DNA from: Ferruginibacter sp.
GTDB lineage: Bacteria > Bacteroidota > Bacteroidia > Chitinophagales > Chitinophagaceae
Direction: 5' to 3'
DNA length: 64,000 nucleotides
NCBI RefSeq assembly: GCF_028288465.1
Contig: NZ_JAQBNR010000011.1
Span: 1-64,000, forward strand
Of the stretch, positions 54,073-62,212 are shown one piece after another. The notes below the pieces were generated by a model that was not told the DNA's origin, made no database searches, and saw only the letters and a list, made by a program, of their open reading frames with translations. Position numbers and translations under genes: made by a program. The stretch's first letter is position 1. Each line of letters starts with the position of its first letter.

Positions 54073-54702
54073 ATGAAAAAGACATATGTTTCAAATTCTG
54101 AGGAATCGATAAGGATGTTTAAGAGTGATTTGATGGAAAGCCTTTCCAAGGTTCATTTTGCTGTACCCTTATTTATTTTTGTACCAGCTATTTTTATTTT
54201 TATATACAAAGCATTTTCAGCAGGCGCAAGTTTTATAAATTTTGGATTGTATTTTTTAATCGGCCTGGGAGTGTGGACGTTAACAGAATATGTTATGCAC
54301 CGTTTTATTTTTCATTACCATCCGACTTCTGAATTTGGTAGAAAAGTACACTTTATATTTCACGGCGTTCACCATGATTATCCCAGGGATAAAAAACGCT
54401 TGGTTTTACCTCCATCGGTAAGTATTCCGCTGGCTACTTTGTTCTATTTTTTGTTTAAAAGCTTCCTGGTATCGCAATTGTTGTTTTCATTTTTTCCCGG
54501 ATTTTTACTGGGCTACTTGTGTTATGATATGCTTCATTACGCTATGCATCATCATAATTTTAAAAGTGGCATCATGAAAAAAATTAAGCAGCATCACATG
54601 CTGCACCATTATCAGGATCCTGATAAGGGTTATGGCGTTAGCAGTTCGCTTTGGGATATCATTTTGCGAACTGGTTTTTCCAGGCAATCCAATAAAAGTT
54701 AA
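54073..54702 (+). CDS. Fatty-acid hydroxylase / sterol-desaturase superfamily protein (FA2H-like)
   Basis: A 209-residue membrane di-iron hydroxylase from ATG 54073; a TTG 9 bp upstream is possible. The histidine motifs of the family are complete: HRFIFHYH (about 80), HFIFHGVHHDYP (about 95), HYAMHHHNF (about 160) and QHHMLHHYQDP. The short form resembles FA2H/Scs7, which put a 2-hydroxyl on the N-acyl chain of ceramide. In this operon hydroxylation of ceramide, on the acyl chain or the sphingoid base, is the natural role. Its stop overlaps the next start by 1 bp. Confidence 0.9.
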   Translation: MKKTYVSNSEESIRMFKSDLMESLSKVHFAVPLFIFVPAIFIFIYKAFSAGASFINFGLYFLIGLGVWTLTEYVMHRFIFHYHPTSEFGRKVHFIFHGVHHDYPRDKKRLVLPPSVSIPLATLFYFLFKSFLVSQLLFSFFPGFLLGYLCYDMLHYAMHHHNFKSGIMKKIKQHHMLHHYQDPDKGYGVSSSLWDIILRTGFSRQSNKS

Positions 54703-55631
54703 TGACAAAAAATGTTACTGGTTTTTATTCTGTTAAGCAGGCAGCAATTGTAATTTGTATTGTTGCCATATACCTGCTGGCTTCCTTTTTTTTAATTGGG
54801 TTTAATTCGGACCAGCTGTTATTGTCTTTTATTTTTTGCGCAGCTTATTTCAGTACTGCCCTCAGCAGAAAATTCATTATTGGGTTTGCCATTTTCATAG
54901 TGTACTGGATCATATTTGACTATATGAAAGCGTTTCCCAATTACGCTTACAATGACGTCCATATCTTGCAATTGCACAATACAGAATTATCCTTCTTTGG
55001 TATTCATCACAATGAAAAACTGATAACCCCCAACGAATTTTGGTTGCTGCATTCCTGCGCTTTCCTCGATATCATGACAGGAGTGTTTTACCTGTGCTGG
55101 GTACCCGTACCGCTTGCGTTTGCGGCATGGTTATTTTTTAAGGACAAAGAAATTTTTTTACAGTTTGCGTTAACTTTTGTGCTGGTGAATTTTATAGGCT
55201 TTGTAATCTACTATGTTTATCCTGCGGCGCCACCCTGGTATTTTCAAAAATATGGAGCCGCTTTTATTGCCCATACGCCCGGCAATAGCGCAGGCCTTCA
55301 GCGATTTGATGACTATTTTAACGCCGGCATATTTAAAGGAATTTATGCCAAAAGCAGCAATGTATTTGCTGCTATGCCCTCTTTGCATTCGTCGTACCCG
55401 GTAATTGTATTATACTACGGCATACGGGAAAAATTGGGCTGGGTGAATATTGTATTTGCAATTGTAATGGCCGGCATTTGGTTTGCCGCTGTGTACACAA
55501 GCCATCATTATGTGCTAGATGTATTGGCTGGTATAACCTGCGCCATTGCAGGGATTGCTATCTTTCAGCAGCTGATATTAAGAGTGCCGTCAGTGCAGAA
55601 ATTTTTGCGGTTTTATCATTCTAAAATATAG
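54702..55631 (+). CDS. PAP2 superfamily protein, Aur1-like (probable inositol-phosphoceramide synthase type)
   Basis: A 309-residue membrane protein with about seven segments. The Aur1/IPT1-like motifs stand out: GFVIYYVYPAAPPWY (about 166-180), FAAMPSLHSSYPV (about 223-235) with catalytic His, and YTSHHYVLDVLAG (about 266-278) with the second His and Asp. Aur1-type enzymes move inositol-phosphate from phosphatidylinositol to ceramide. The operon supplies both partners: ceramide genes at one end, and a CDP-alcohol phosphatidyltransferase with a phosphatase in the middle. A sphingomyelin-synthase-like use of another head group is an alternative. Confidence 0.85.
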   Translation: MTKNVTGFYSVKQAAIVICIVAIYLLASFFLIGFNSDQLLLSFIFCAAYFSTALSRKFIIGFAIFIVYWIIFDYMKAFPNYAYNDVHILQLHNTELSFFGIHHNEKLITPNEFWLLHSCAFLDIMTGVFYLCWVPVPLAFAAWLFFKDKEIFLQFALTFVLVNFIGFVIYYVYPAAPPWYFQKYGAAFIAHTPGNSAGLQRFDDYFNAGIFKGIYAKSSNVFAAMPSLHSSYPVIVLYYGIREKLGWVNIVFAIVMAGIWFAAVYTSHHYVLDVLAGITCAIAGIAIFQQLILRVPSVQKFLRFYHSKI

Positions 55632-55869
55632 TGGCAATAGGAAAGGTTGGAGATGATAGTGAGCTAAACGTGGGGGTTTGAAACACTTAACTCTGATTAA
55701 GATTTGCCTCCAGGTCGTTCGGTTCAATTAGATCAGCCCTAAATATTTTACCCTAGAGTTACTGGAAGCCAATTTGATTTTTTATTTGCAAGTACTTCCA
55801 AGCAAGTTGTTGTTGCAATTATACCTTATCTTGCTGTTTCCTTCTAGTTCTTATGCTTATGAGAAATTC

Positions 55870-56094
55870 CTAAGCCACATTTGTATGAGTAGGCCTGCCA
55901 AAAATTGTATAAATAACCGCTCCAATAAATCCTAAGAAAATAGAAATTAATAACCAGATTAATTTTACAGAATCATTACTGAATTTTGTTTTTACTATTG
56001 ACACAATAGTATAAATCCAAAAAAAAAGTCCGGCTATAACAGCTAACACAAAGAACCATTGAGCTCCATGGGGAATTGCAAATAGAAGTTTCAT
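55870..56094 (-). CDS. Small PLDc_N-type membrane protein
   Basis: A 74-residue protein with two hydrophobic helices. The second half (WLLISIFLGFIGAVIYTIFGRP) is the phospholipase-D N-terminal (PLDc_N) signature, often found alone as an immunity-like or anchoring protein. Its gene lies 5 bp after the CxxC thioredoxin-like gene on the same strand, so it belongs to the peptide/propeller operon. Function unknown. The 238 bp on its right, up to the lipid operon, hold nothing I can name. Confidence 0.75.
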   Translation of the reverse strand: MKLLFAIPHGAQWFFVLAVIAGLFFWIYTIVSIVKTKFSNDSVKLIWLLISIFLGFIGAVIYTIFGRPTHTNVA

Positions 56095-56099
56095 AAATT

Positions 56100-56741
56100 T
56101 TATTTTAAATTGAGGTTATTGAAATAAATTTTGATGATTTCAGAAAAATTGCTTTTAGGAACGAAAAAATTATTTGCTGCCGAGTTGTGACTAATAGTAA
56201 ATATATAAGAAGTATTTCCATTTTCTATTTCAAAAGGGAAAAGCCCTTTTTCACACCAGTAAACAGGGTATGTAATATTTGCGAGCTTTTTCCACTTCAA
56301 ATAGGCATCAGAATTAGAAAAATCCACCAATACTATAATATTATATTTTTCCTTTAATGAGGGTTTCTGTCCTTCCATTATAGCAAAAGTGCTGTCAGTA
56401 CATGAATTACAGCCAATTTCTGTATACCTAACGATAAGTGTTTCTCGGTCTTTTTGTAATAAATTGGAAATTTTTTGTGGATTTATTTTATCCCCGTCAG
56501 ACAGTTCAAAATATTTAAGACTACCAAATTCGTAGAACTTATTATTTTCCTTTCCGGAAATTTCAATTGTCTTTATTAAATAATCTTGTTTATATTTTAA
56601 TAAATCCAATTGGGACATCTCGCTCTGTAAATCTACATATAGATTTTCATTAGCAATCAGTAATTTATTATAGAAATAAAGTGCGAAAAAAAATGAGACC
56701 ACCAAGATCGAAAAAATTATTATAGTTGTTGTTTTTTTCAT
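56100..56741 (-). CDS. Membrane-anchored thioredoxin-fold-like protein with CxxC
   Basis: A 213-residue protein: one N-terminal membrane helix (about 5-25), a coiled-coil stretch (about 28-62), then a thioredoxin-like domain. TLIVRYTEIGCNSCTDSTFA contains Cys111-x2-Cys114, and NIIVLVDFSNSDAYLKWKK follows as the second strand-helix unit. A typical TlpA would have WCxxC after a WxxWC entry; here the motif is GCNSC. It probably faces the periplasm and handles disulfides. Its gene overlaps the beta-propeller gene by 4 bp, and the same operon encodes Cys-rich peptides, the likely substrates. Confidence 0.75.
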   Translation of the reverse strand: MKKTTTIIIFSILVVSFFFALYFYNKLLIANENLYVDLQSEMSQLDLLKYKQDYLIKTIEISGKENNKFYEFGSLKYFELSDGDKINPQKISNLLQKDRETLIVRYTEIGCNSCTDSTFAIMEGQKPSLKEKYNIIVLVDFSNSDAYLKWKKLANITYPVYWCEKGLFPFEIENGNTSYIFTISHNSAANNFFVPKSNFSEIIKIYFNNLNLK

Positions 56742-57928
56742 ATAATAAATTTTGCTTTTACTACATAGAATTGATAAGGTGAGTCAGAAATAATATTTTT
56801 GAAAACACTGTTTGGGTAAAGTAATTTTTTAAGCTCAATGCCTGGAACAACTGAGATAAATTCATTAGACTGGTTGTCATAATAGATAAAATTGGGCAAT
56901 TGCATGTTATAATTGATTGTATCAACTAACTTCCTTGCGCTAAACATTTCCTGATTTACACCTTTGTTGTATAACGTTACAAAAGGGTTTCCATAAAGTC
57001 CTGAAGTATCCTTTGATCGGATTAAAATATATTGAGGCGTTTCATTCCAAGCCCCCTGTAACATTGCGTAATTTTTAAAAAGTTCTGCACGTATGTTAGG
57101 TGAAATATGTCGATCCTTAAAAAGCTCCAGACTATCTTTTACGATTTTGAATATATCTTTTGGTGGATTGTTGTACCTATATTTTATTTCATATCTTTCA
57201 AACAACATATTATCCACAATATTATATACAATATTGTCGTACGATTTAATGAAACGAATAGAATCGCCTAATTTCGAAAAATGCTGTCCGTATATGGGCC
57301 AAAGAACACCTTGCAACTTCTTGTCGAAGAATTGATCTACCTTATTTATCTCAAGCTTGTCATCCAAAAATGCAATTGAATAGAACTTGTCATGAAACGG
57401 GCTATTGTAATCACTAAAGTTTGCATAACCGACATACCCGTTACCTGTGTTCATTAAGCTAATAAAATGATTTAGCTTTTTTGATTTAAACGATGAAGTG
57501 CGAACAAAAAGAGAATCAAATTTAATAACTTCCATTTGCGCATAGTCGTAAACTTCAAGGTCCCCATCTTTTGTAAGCCACATATCAGTCATATTTAATG
57601 GATAATTGACATTGTCACCTACCTTACAGACCAATTTGTTGAACGAGCCATCTGCATTGAATAAAAGAATCTTATTCGAATTTAAGCGATCATAAATTAA
57701 ATATTTATTATGGGAGATAAGCACTTTGAAAACACTTGCAAAGTGATTTTTATCATCCTCGATTAATGGAATAATTTTTATTGACGCGATGTAGTTAGAA
57801 ACATTTTTGACATCCAGAATTTTTGAATTATCAATACTTATTATTTGATGTGATTTAGAAGTAGTATTCGAACATGATGCTAACAACACGAAGCAGCCAA
57901 TAAAAAAAAAGGGTTGTAGAAATTTCAT
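56738..57928 (-). CDS. 6-bladed beta-propeller lipoprotein
   Basis: A 396-residue exported lipoprotein with lipobox LLASC (Cys19). The body resembles the 6-bladed beta-propeller family of Bacteroidota (PF17170 type), with repeats such as NKYLIYDRLNSNKILLFNADGSF (blade 1) and GDLEVYDYAQMEVIKFD (blade 2). These proteins are usually found with short exported peptides of the NVEALA type and with thioredoxin-like proteins. Here two six-cysteine peptides lie upstream and a CxxC protein gene overlaps downstream. Function of the family is not established. Confidence 0.8.
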   Translation of the reverse strand: MKFLQPFFFIGCFVLLASCSNTTSKSHQIISIDNSKILDVKNVSNYIASIKIIPLIEDDKNHFASVFKVLISHNKYLIYDRLNSNKILLFNADGSFNKLVCKVGDNVNYPLNMTDMWLTKDGDLEVYDYAQMEVIKFDSLFVRTSSFKSKKLNHFISLMNTGNGYVGYANFSDYNSPFHDKFYSIAFLDDKLEINKVDQFFDKKLQGVLWPIYGQHFSKLGDSIRFIKSYDNIVYNIVDNMLFERYEIKYRYNNPPKDIFKIVKDSLELFKDRHISPNIRAELFKNYAMLQGAWNETPQYILIRSKDTSGLYGNPFVTLYNKGVNQEMFSARKLVDTINYNMQLPNFIYYDNQSNEFISVVPGIELKKLLYPNSVFKNIISDSPYQFYVVKAKFII

Positions 57929-58020
57929 ATAAATTAACTTTTACTAAGACTATCTTAAAACTTAATTATCTGCCTAAAAAGAGAGATTAAGTTAATGTGT
58001 CTCAGCTACATAAATAAAGA

Positions 58021-58046
58021 GGCTGTATCACAAATATGATACAGCC
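58021..58046 (-). terminator. Hairpin after peptide gene A
   Basis: Perfect 10-bp stem GGCTGTATCA / TGATACAGCC, loop CAAATA; on the minus strand followed by TCTTTATTTATG. The identical hairpin follows peptide gene B. Confidence 0.7.
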
Positions 58047-58054
58047 TAAGCAAT

Positions 58055-58381
58055 TTAGGGTGCAAGAACGCAATGTCTGTGGGTAATGGTACCGTAGCAG
58101 CCAAAACCCTCGCAATCGTAAGGAGCACCATATACCCCTGTGAAACTGCAAAAAGATTGTTGCCCTAAGTCGAAACCACAATTTAATACAGTGATGATAT
58201 AACATCCTTGACCGTTCATCATAGGGGTTACGCTTTTGGAAGCACCCTTGGTACCTGAAAAAGCTATGTCATTAAATTTTGAGGAATTTTGTGCATGAGA
58301 ACTTTGGAAACTTAGCACTGCAAAACTTCCTGCCAATATTACCGTCAGGGCTGTAAAAACTTTCAAAAAAGATTTTTTCAT
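58055..58381 (-). CDS. Secreted six-cysteine peptide A
   Basis: A 108-residue precursor. MKKSFLKVFTALTVILAGSF...SHAQ is a Sec signal, followed by NSSKFNDIAFSGTKG and then a compact C-terminal domain of about 55 residues with six Cys (NGQGCY, LNC, QSFCSF, YDCEG, FGCYG, RHC) ending HRHCVLAP. The position and form recall NVEALA-type exported peptides that accompany 6-bladed propellers, but I cannot confirm membership. Peptide B is a near copy. Comparing the mature parts by eye gives about 22 silent and 5 replacement codon changes, so the mature domain is under purifying selection. Confidence 0.8.
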   Translation of the reverse strand: MKKSFLKVFTALTVILAGSFAVLSFQSSHAQNSSKFNDIAFSGTKGASKSVTPMMNGQGCYIITVLNCGFDLGQQSFCSFTGVYGAPYDCEGFGCYGTITHRHCVLAP

Positions 58382-58752
58382 TTCTTTAAATTTTAAAGGT
58401 TTAAAAATTGCTTCTTGTTATGGGTCGGCTTTGTCATGTTAATGTAACTATGAAGACAAATTTTAATTTTTGGTTTGCTCGTTTATTGCTTTTGCAGGGC
58501 ATACAGCATTCTCCCTTTATCCGAAGGCCATCGAAATATTTTAATAAAAAGTTGTATTGAAATGTTGGATACAAATATTTTGAGTACAAATACTTTAGAA
58601 TGTTTTTGTCGAATAAAGGTTGTAAGAAGGTATTCAAAAATAAAATCGTATTTAGAATAATCTTACTACTTTTAAGATCATAATAACGAGCCATATTATC
58701 TTCCTAAGGAGAGAGGTTGAGTTAGCGTTTCTCAGGTTCATAAATACAAAGA

Positions 58753-58778
58753 GGCTGTATCACAAATATGATACAGCC
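58753..58778 (-). terminator. Hairpin after peptide gene B
   Basis: The same 10-bp stem and CAAATA loop as after peptide gene A. It lies between the two peptide genes and may cap the upstream mRNA. Confidence 0.7.
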
Positions 58779-58787
58779 CCAACAATT

Positions 58788-59117
58788 TTAAGGCGCAAGA
58801 ACGCAATGTCTATGTGTAATAGAACCATAACAGCCGAAACCCTCACAATCGTAGGGAGCACCGTACACTCCAGTGAAACTACAGAAGGATTGTTGTCCTA
58901 AACCGAGACCGCAGTCTAGGATTGTGATGATATAGCATCCTTGACCGTTCATCATAGGCGTTACACTTTTGGAACCACCTTTGGCACTTGAAAAAACTAC
59001 GTCGTTAAATCTTGAGGAATTTTGGGCATGTGACCTTTGGGAACTTAGCACCGCAAAACTTACTACCAACAAAACCATCAGTGTTGTGAAAATTTTCAAA
59101 AAAGATTTTCTTTTCAT
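58788..59117 (-). CDS. Secreted six-cysteine peptide B
   Basis: A 109-residue precursor, paralogue of peptide A. The signal region (MKRKSFLKIFTTLMVLLVVS...SHAQ) and the pro-part have drifted, whereas the six-Cys domain (TPMMNGQGCYIITILDCG through HRHCVLAP) is almost unchanged, with all cysteines in place. The likely order of events is export, then disulfide formation with help from the CxxC protein of the same operon. It is the first gene of the minus-strand operon, next to the divergent HTH regulator gene. Confidence 0.8.
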   Translation of the reverse strand: MKRKSFLKIFTTLMVLLVVSFAVLSSQRSHAQNSSRFNDVVFSSAKGGSKSVTPMMNGQGCYIITILDCGLGLGQQSFCSFTGVYGAPYDCEGFGCYGSITHRHCVLAP

Positions 59118-59424
59118 TTCTTAAGTTTTAAAAGTTAAAAATTGCCTCTTTTTCTGGCTTCGGCTTTGCCATGGTTGTCACTAAATAGCTATTTAATTTT
59201 TGGTTTGCTCGTTTATTGCTTTTGCAGGGCATACAGCATACTCCCTTTATCCGACGGCCATCGAAATATATTTATTAAAAAATTGCAGTGAAATGCTGGA
59301 TACAAATATTTTAAGTAGGAATACTTTAGAATGTTTTGTGAAATAAAGGTGGTTAAAAGTTATTCAAAAATAAAATCCTATTTAGAATAATTTTACTACT
59401 TTTAAGATTATAATAACTACCCAT

Positions 59425-59835
59425 ATGTACGGCGAAAGAATTAGATACTATAGAAAACAAAAAGGGCTTAGTCAGGCTGAAATGGCGCAGGAACTCAACA
59501 TGGAGCCAGCCAGCTACAGTAAAATAGAAACTAACAGAACAAGGCTGGCTACTGATGTATTGGAAAAAATTGCCGGTATATTGGATGTGTCGCCACTTGC
59601 AATTATGAAGGATGACCCTATTGTAGTAAACTTCAATGAAGTCGCAAATAACCACGGTACTGTAAACAGTTGGATAAATGCTGAAACAGTCTTCAATTAT
59701 CAAAAAGAGTTGGTGGACGGAATTGTAGCCGCCAGAGATGCTGAAATAACTACTTTAAAAAATACGTTGGATATACAGCAAAAGCTACTACAGCAACAAT
59801 CGGGTATTATAGAGAAATTGAGTGGAGGTAAGTAG
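59425..59835 (+). CDS. XRE-type helix-turn-helix regulator
   Basis: A 136-residue DNA-binding protein. The Cro/C1-type HTH covers residues 4-62 (IRYYRKQKGLSQAEMAQELN, then ASYSKIETNRTRLATDVLEKIAGIL). A linker and a C-terminal coiled coil (about 92-133: KELVDGIVAARDAEITTLKN...) for oligomerisation follow. It is transcribed divergently from the Cys-rich peptide operon, and its upstream region is part of the tandem duplication, so it probably controls that operon. Similar HTH plus coiled-coil proteins are frequent orphans in Bacteroidota. Confidence 0.88.
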   Translation: MYGERIRYYRKQKGLSQAEMAQELNMEPASYSKIETNRTRLATDVLEKIAGILDVSPLAIMKDDPIVVNFNEVANNHGTVNSWINAETVFNYQKELVDGIVAARDAEITTLKNTLDIQQKLLQQQSGIIEKLSGGK

Positions 59836-60023
59836 GCCATTGCAATTGCAAAACATAGGTCTCACCATGACGCAGGAATAGGGAAGGTCAATGTGTTGTA
59901 TAATGAAGCTTTCCTGTGTTGGAAGTTATTAACAAATGAAAGGTCTGCAACATGGAACTACTGGAAGAATCTCGATGATTAAAGAATAGTTACAAGTAAC
60001 ACAGGAAAGATACCTTCACTGAC

Positions 60024-60050
60024 AAAAAAAGGCGCTCAATTTTTGAGCGC
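60024..60050 (-). terminator. Terminator after korA
   Basis: Stem GCGCTCAA / TTGAGCGC with loop TTT; on the minus strand it continues as CC and a run of seven T. Confidence 0.85.
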
Positions 60051-60078
60051 ATTAATATCAGCCATCAGCTATTAATCA

Positions 60079-61935
60079 TCAGGCAATCAACTTATTAATT
60101 TCATCCACCAATTCAGCTTTTGTAATTGGGATACCCATTATTTTATTGTACGGTTTCGCATCAACAAAATATACATCGCGGATAATTTTTACGAGCTGCC
60201 CGTTATTGATTTCAGGTATTAAAACATGATCGAAGTTTTTGATGATATCGCCCAGGTTTTTTGGGAAAGGACGGATATACCTGAGGTGAGCATGAGATAC
60301 TTCAACGCCTTTGTCCTGTAAGTCTTTGCAGGCACTTTTAATGGTGCCGTAGGTGCTTCCCCAGCCCAGTACCAGCACCTTTCCTTTTTCAGCCCCGCTG
60401 TCTAATTTCTGTTCCGGTATATGTTCTGCAATCAGGTCTACCTTTTTTTGCCTGGTCTTCACCATGTGCTGGTGGTTCTCGGTATCATAACTGATATTAC
60501 CGGTAACGTCTTGTTTTTCCAAACCGCCTACCCGGTGTTCAAGGCCCGGTGTGCCTGGTATCGCCCAGGGCCTAACCAGTCTTTCATCTCTTTTATAAGG
60601 TTGAAATTTGCCATTGGCATCCAGGTCCGAAGCATTGTTTTGAGATGCATAAGACACTTTTATTTCCTGTAATTCGGCAGCAGATGGAAATTTCCATGGC
60701 TCGGCACCATTGGCAATATATCCATCACTTAGCAAAATTACCGGCGTCATGTGTTGCAGACTGATTCTAACTGCTTCATACGCTGCACTGAAACAGTCGC
60801 TCGGAGTTGATGCAGATACAATGGGCATCGGGCATTCGCCATTGCGGCCATAATAAGCCTGCATCAAATCACTCTGTTCTGTTTTGGTAGGTAAACCCGT
60901 ACTTGGTCCTCCGCGTTGTATGTTAATTATTATCAAAGGAATCTCCAGCATTACCGCCAGCCCCATTGCTTCTGCTTTTAATGCCATACCCGGGCCGCTG
61001 GTTGTTGTAACAGCAAGATTGCCACCGTAACTTGCACCGATGCTGGAAGCAATCGCAGCTATTTCATCTTCCGCCTGGAAGGTTTTAATCCCAAAATTTT
61101 TATACTTACTCAGCTCATGTAAAATATCACTGGCAGGTGTAATAGGGTAGCTGCCTAAAAATAAAGGCAGACCACTTTTTTGCCCGGCGGCGATTAAGCC
61201 GTAGGATAAAGCCTGGTTCCCCATGATAGACCGGTAAGTGCCTGATTCCATTTTTGCTTTCTCTACCGTATAACGGGTGGTGAAAGTTTCAGTAGTATCT
61301 CCGTAATTGAAACCAGCCTGCAAGGCCTTTATATTGCTTTCAAAAATCTCTGGTTTCTTTCCAAATTTTTCTTTTATAAACTGGATGGTGTTCTCCATAT
61401 CCCGGTTGTACATCCAGTATAAAAAGCCCAGTACAAACATATTTTTTGCACGGTCTTTTTCCTTCATGCCCATGGTAAAATCCTTCAGGGCTTCCCGGGT
61501 CATTTTGGTAACATCCATTTTGATCAGCTGGTAACTGTCAAGACTATGATCTTCCAATGGATTAACACCTTCCGGATAATTGGCAAGACGCAGGTTTTTT
61601 GAATCAAAACCTTCTATGTTAGCAATAATAATACCGCCCGCTTTAAGGGTTTTTAAATTCACTTTTAAGGCAGCCGCATTCATTGCTACTAGTACGTCAC
61701 TGGCATCACCGGGAGTAAAAATACGGTCGCTGCTAAAGCGCAACTGGTAGCCACTCACGCCCGGAACAGTACCGATGGGGGCACGTATCTCGGCCGGAAA
61801 ATCGGGGAAAGTTGCCAGGTCAATGCCCAGCAAGGCAGTGTTGTTGGTAAACTGGCTTCCGGTCAATTGCATACCATCGCCGCTATCGCCTGCAAATTTG
61901 ATTACTACTTCGGGTAAAACCTGGTCTGATCTCAT
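60079..61935 (-). CDS. korA: 2-oxoacid:acceptor oxidoreductase, fused gamma-alpha subunit
   Basis: A 618-residue protein. The N-terminal gamma domain (about 5-190; IKFAGDSGDGMQLTGSQF) is fused to the alpha subunit (about 210-618: GNQALSYGLIAAGQKSGLPLF, SYPITPASDILHELSK, TTSGPGMALKAEAMGLAVM). This is the usual arrangement for 2-oxoglutarate:ferredoxin oxidoreductase in Bacteroidota. The beta subunit, which carries TPP and iron-sulfur clusters, is normally the next gene, but here a terminator follows at once and no korB is near. The enzyme needs it, so it must be encoded elsewhere. Confidence 0.92.
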   Translation of the reverse strand: MRSDQVLPEVVIKFAGDSGDGMQLTGSQFTNNTALLGIDLATFPDFPAEIRAPIGTVPGVSGYQLRFSSDRIFTPGDASDVLVAMNAAALKVNLKTLKAGGIIIANIEGFDSKNLRLANYPEGVNPLEDHSLDSYQLIKMDVTKMTREALKDFTMGMKEKDRAKNMFVLGFLYWMYNRDMENTIQFIKEKFGKKPEIFESNIKALQAGFNYGDTTETFTTRYTVEKAKMESGTYRSIMGNQALSYGLIAAGQKSGLPLFLGSYPITPASDILHELSKYKNFGIKTFQAEDEIAAIASSIGASYGGNLAVTTTSGPGMALKAEAMGLAVMLEIPLIIINIQRGGPSTGLPTKTEQSDLMQAYYGRNGECPMPIVSASTPSDCFSAAYEAVRISLQHMTPVILLSDGYIANGAEPWKFPSAAELQEIKVSYASQNNASDLDANGKFQPYKRDERLVRPWAIPGTPGLEHRVGGLEKQDVTGNISYDTENHQHMVKTRQKKVDLIAEHIPEQKLDSGAEKGKVLVLGWGSTYGTIKSACKDLQDKGVEVSHAHLRYIRPFPKNLGDIIKNFDHVLIPEINNGQLVKIIRDVYFVDAKPYNKIMGIPITKAELVDEINKLIA

Positions 61936-62212
61936 ATGTTTTTATAAATTACTGCAAGTTACAACCATTTCTATTTGTGCCAACTGGCTTTTGATCTTTA
62001 TATATTGGGCAGCAAAGAGGAAGAATTGTCGCAAAATTAGCCAATTCACCAACGCTGATTGCAAAAAAATATTGGATAATGCGCAAATTATTAAAACACT
62101 AAAAATTCGTAGCATGACATTTTCTGAAGAGAAAAATTAACAGCACTACAATAAATCAATTACAGAGACTGTTATAAATTGAATTAATTTTACACCCTAA
62201 AAAACAACAACT

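Larger units (their letters stand above)
57972..58693. repeat. Tandem duplication, unit A (Cys-rich peptide gene with flanks)
   Basis: About 720 bp repeated head to tail with 58702-59425. Shared parts in order are: the CCTAA..GAGAGA..TTGAGTTA/TTAAGTTAA stretch, a GGCTGTATCA hairpin, the peptide gene, and about 220 bp of upstream sequence ending at CCATAT. The 58382-58787 gap lies within this and the next unit. Confidence 0.85.
58702..59425. repeat. Tandem duplication, unit B
   Basis: The second unit of the head-to-tail duplication with 57972-58693. Its right end runs up to the start codon of the HTH gene. A 38-nt block (59201-59238, GGTTTGCTCGTTTATTGCTT and onward) is identical to 58471-58508 in unit A, even though nearby sequence differs. 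Confidence 0.85.

Noticed and set aside
58434..58694. Minus-strand open frames at 58434-58694 and 59353-59703 sharing a short similar stretch
   Set aside because: The similarity comes from the duplicated non-coding flank. The second one overlaps the HTH gene in antisense.
58055..59117. Assigning the peptides to the NVEALA family or to a named bacteriocin class
   Set aside because: Position and context are similar, but the sequence motif is not clearly matched, and no bacteriocin leader (GG or similar) or modification enzyme is seen.
55870..59835. Mobile element or phage origin of the peptide module
   Set aside because: No integrase, transposase, terminal repeats or tRNA target is visible; only gene order hints at insertion.
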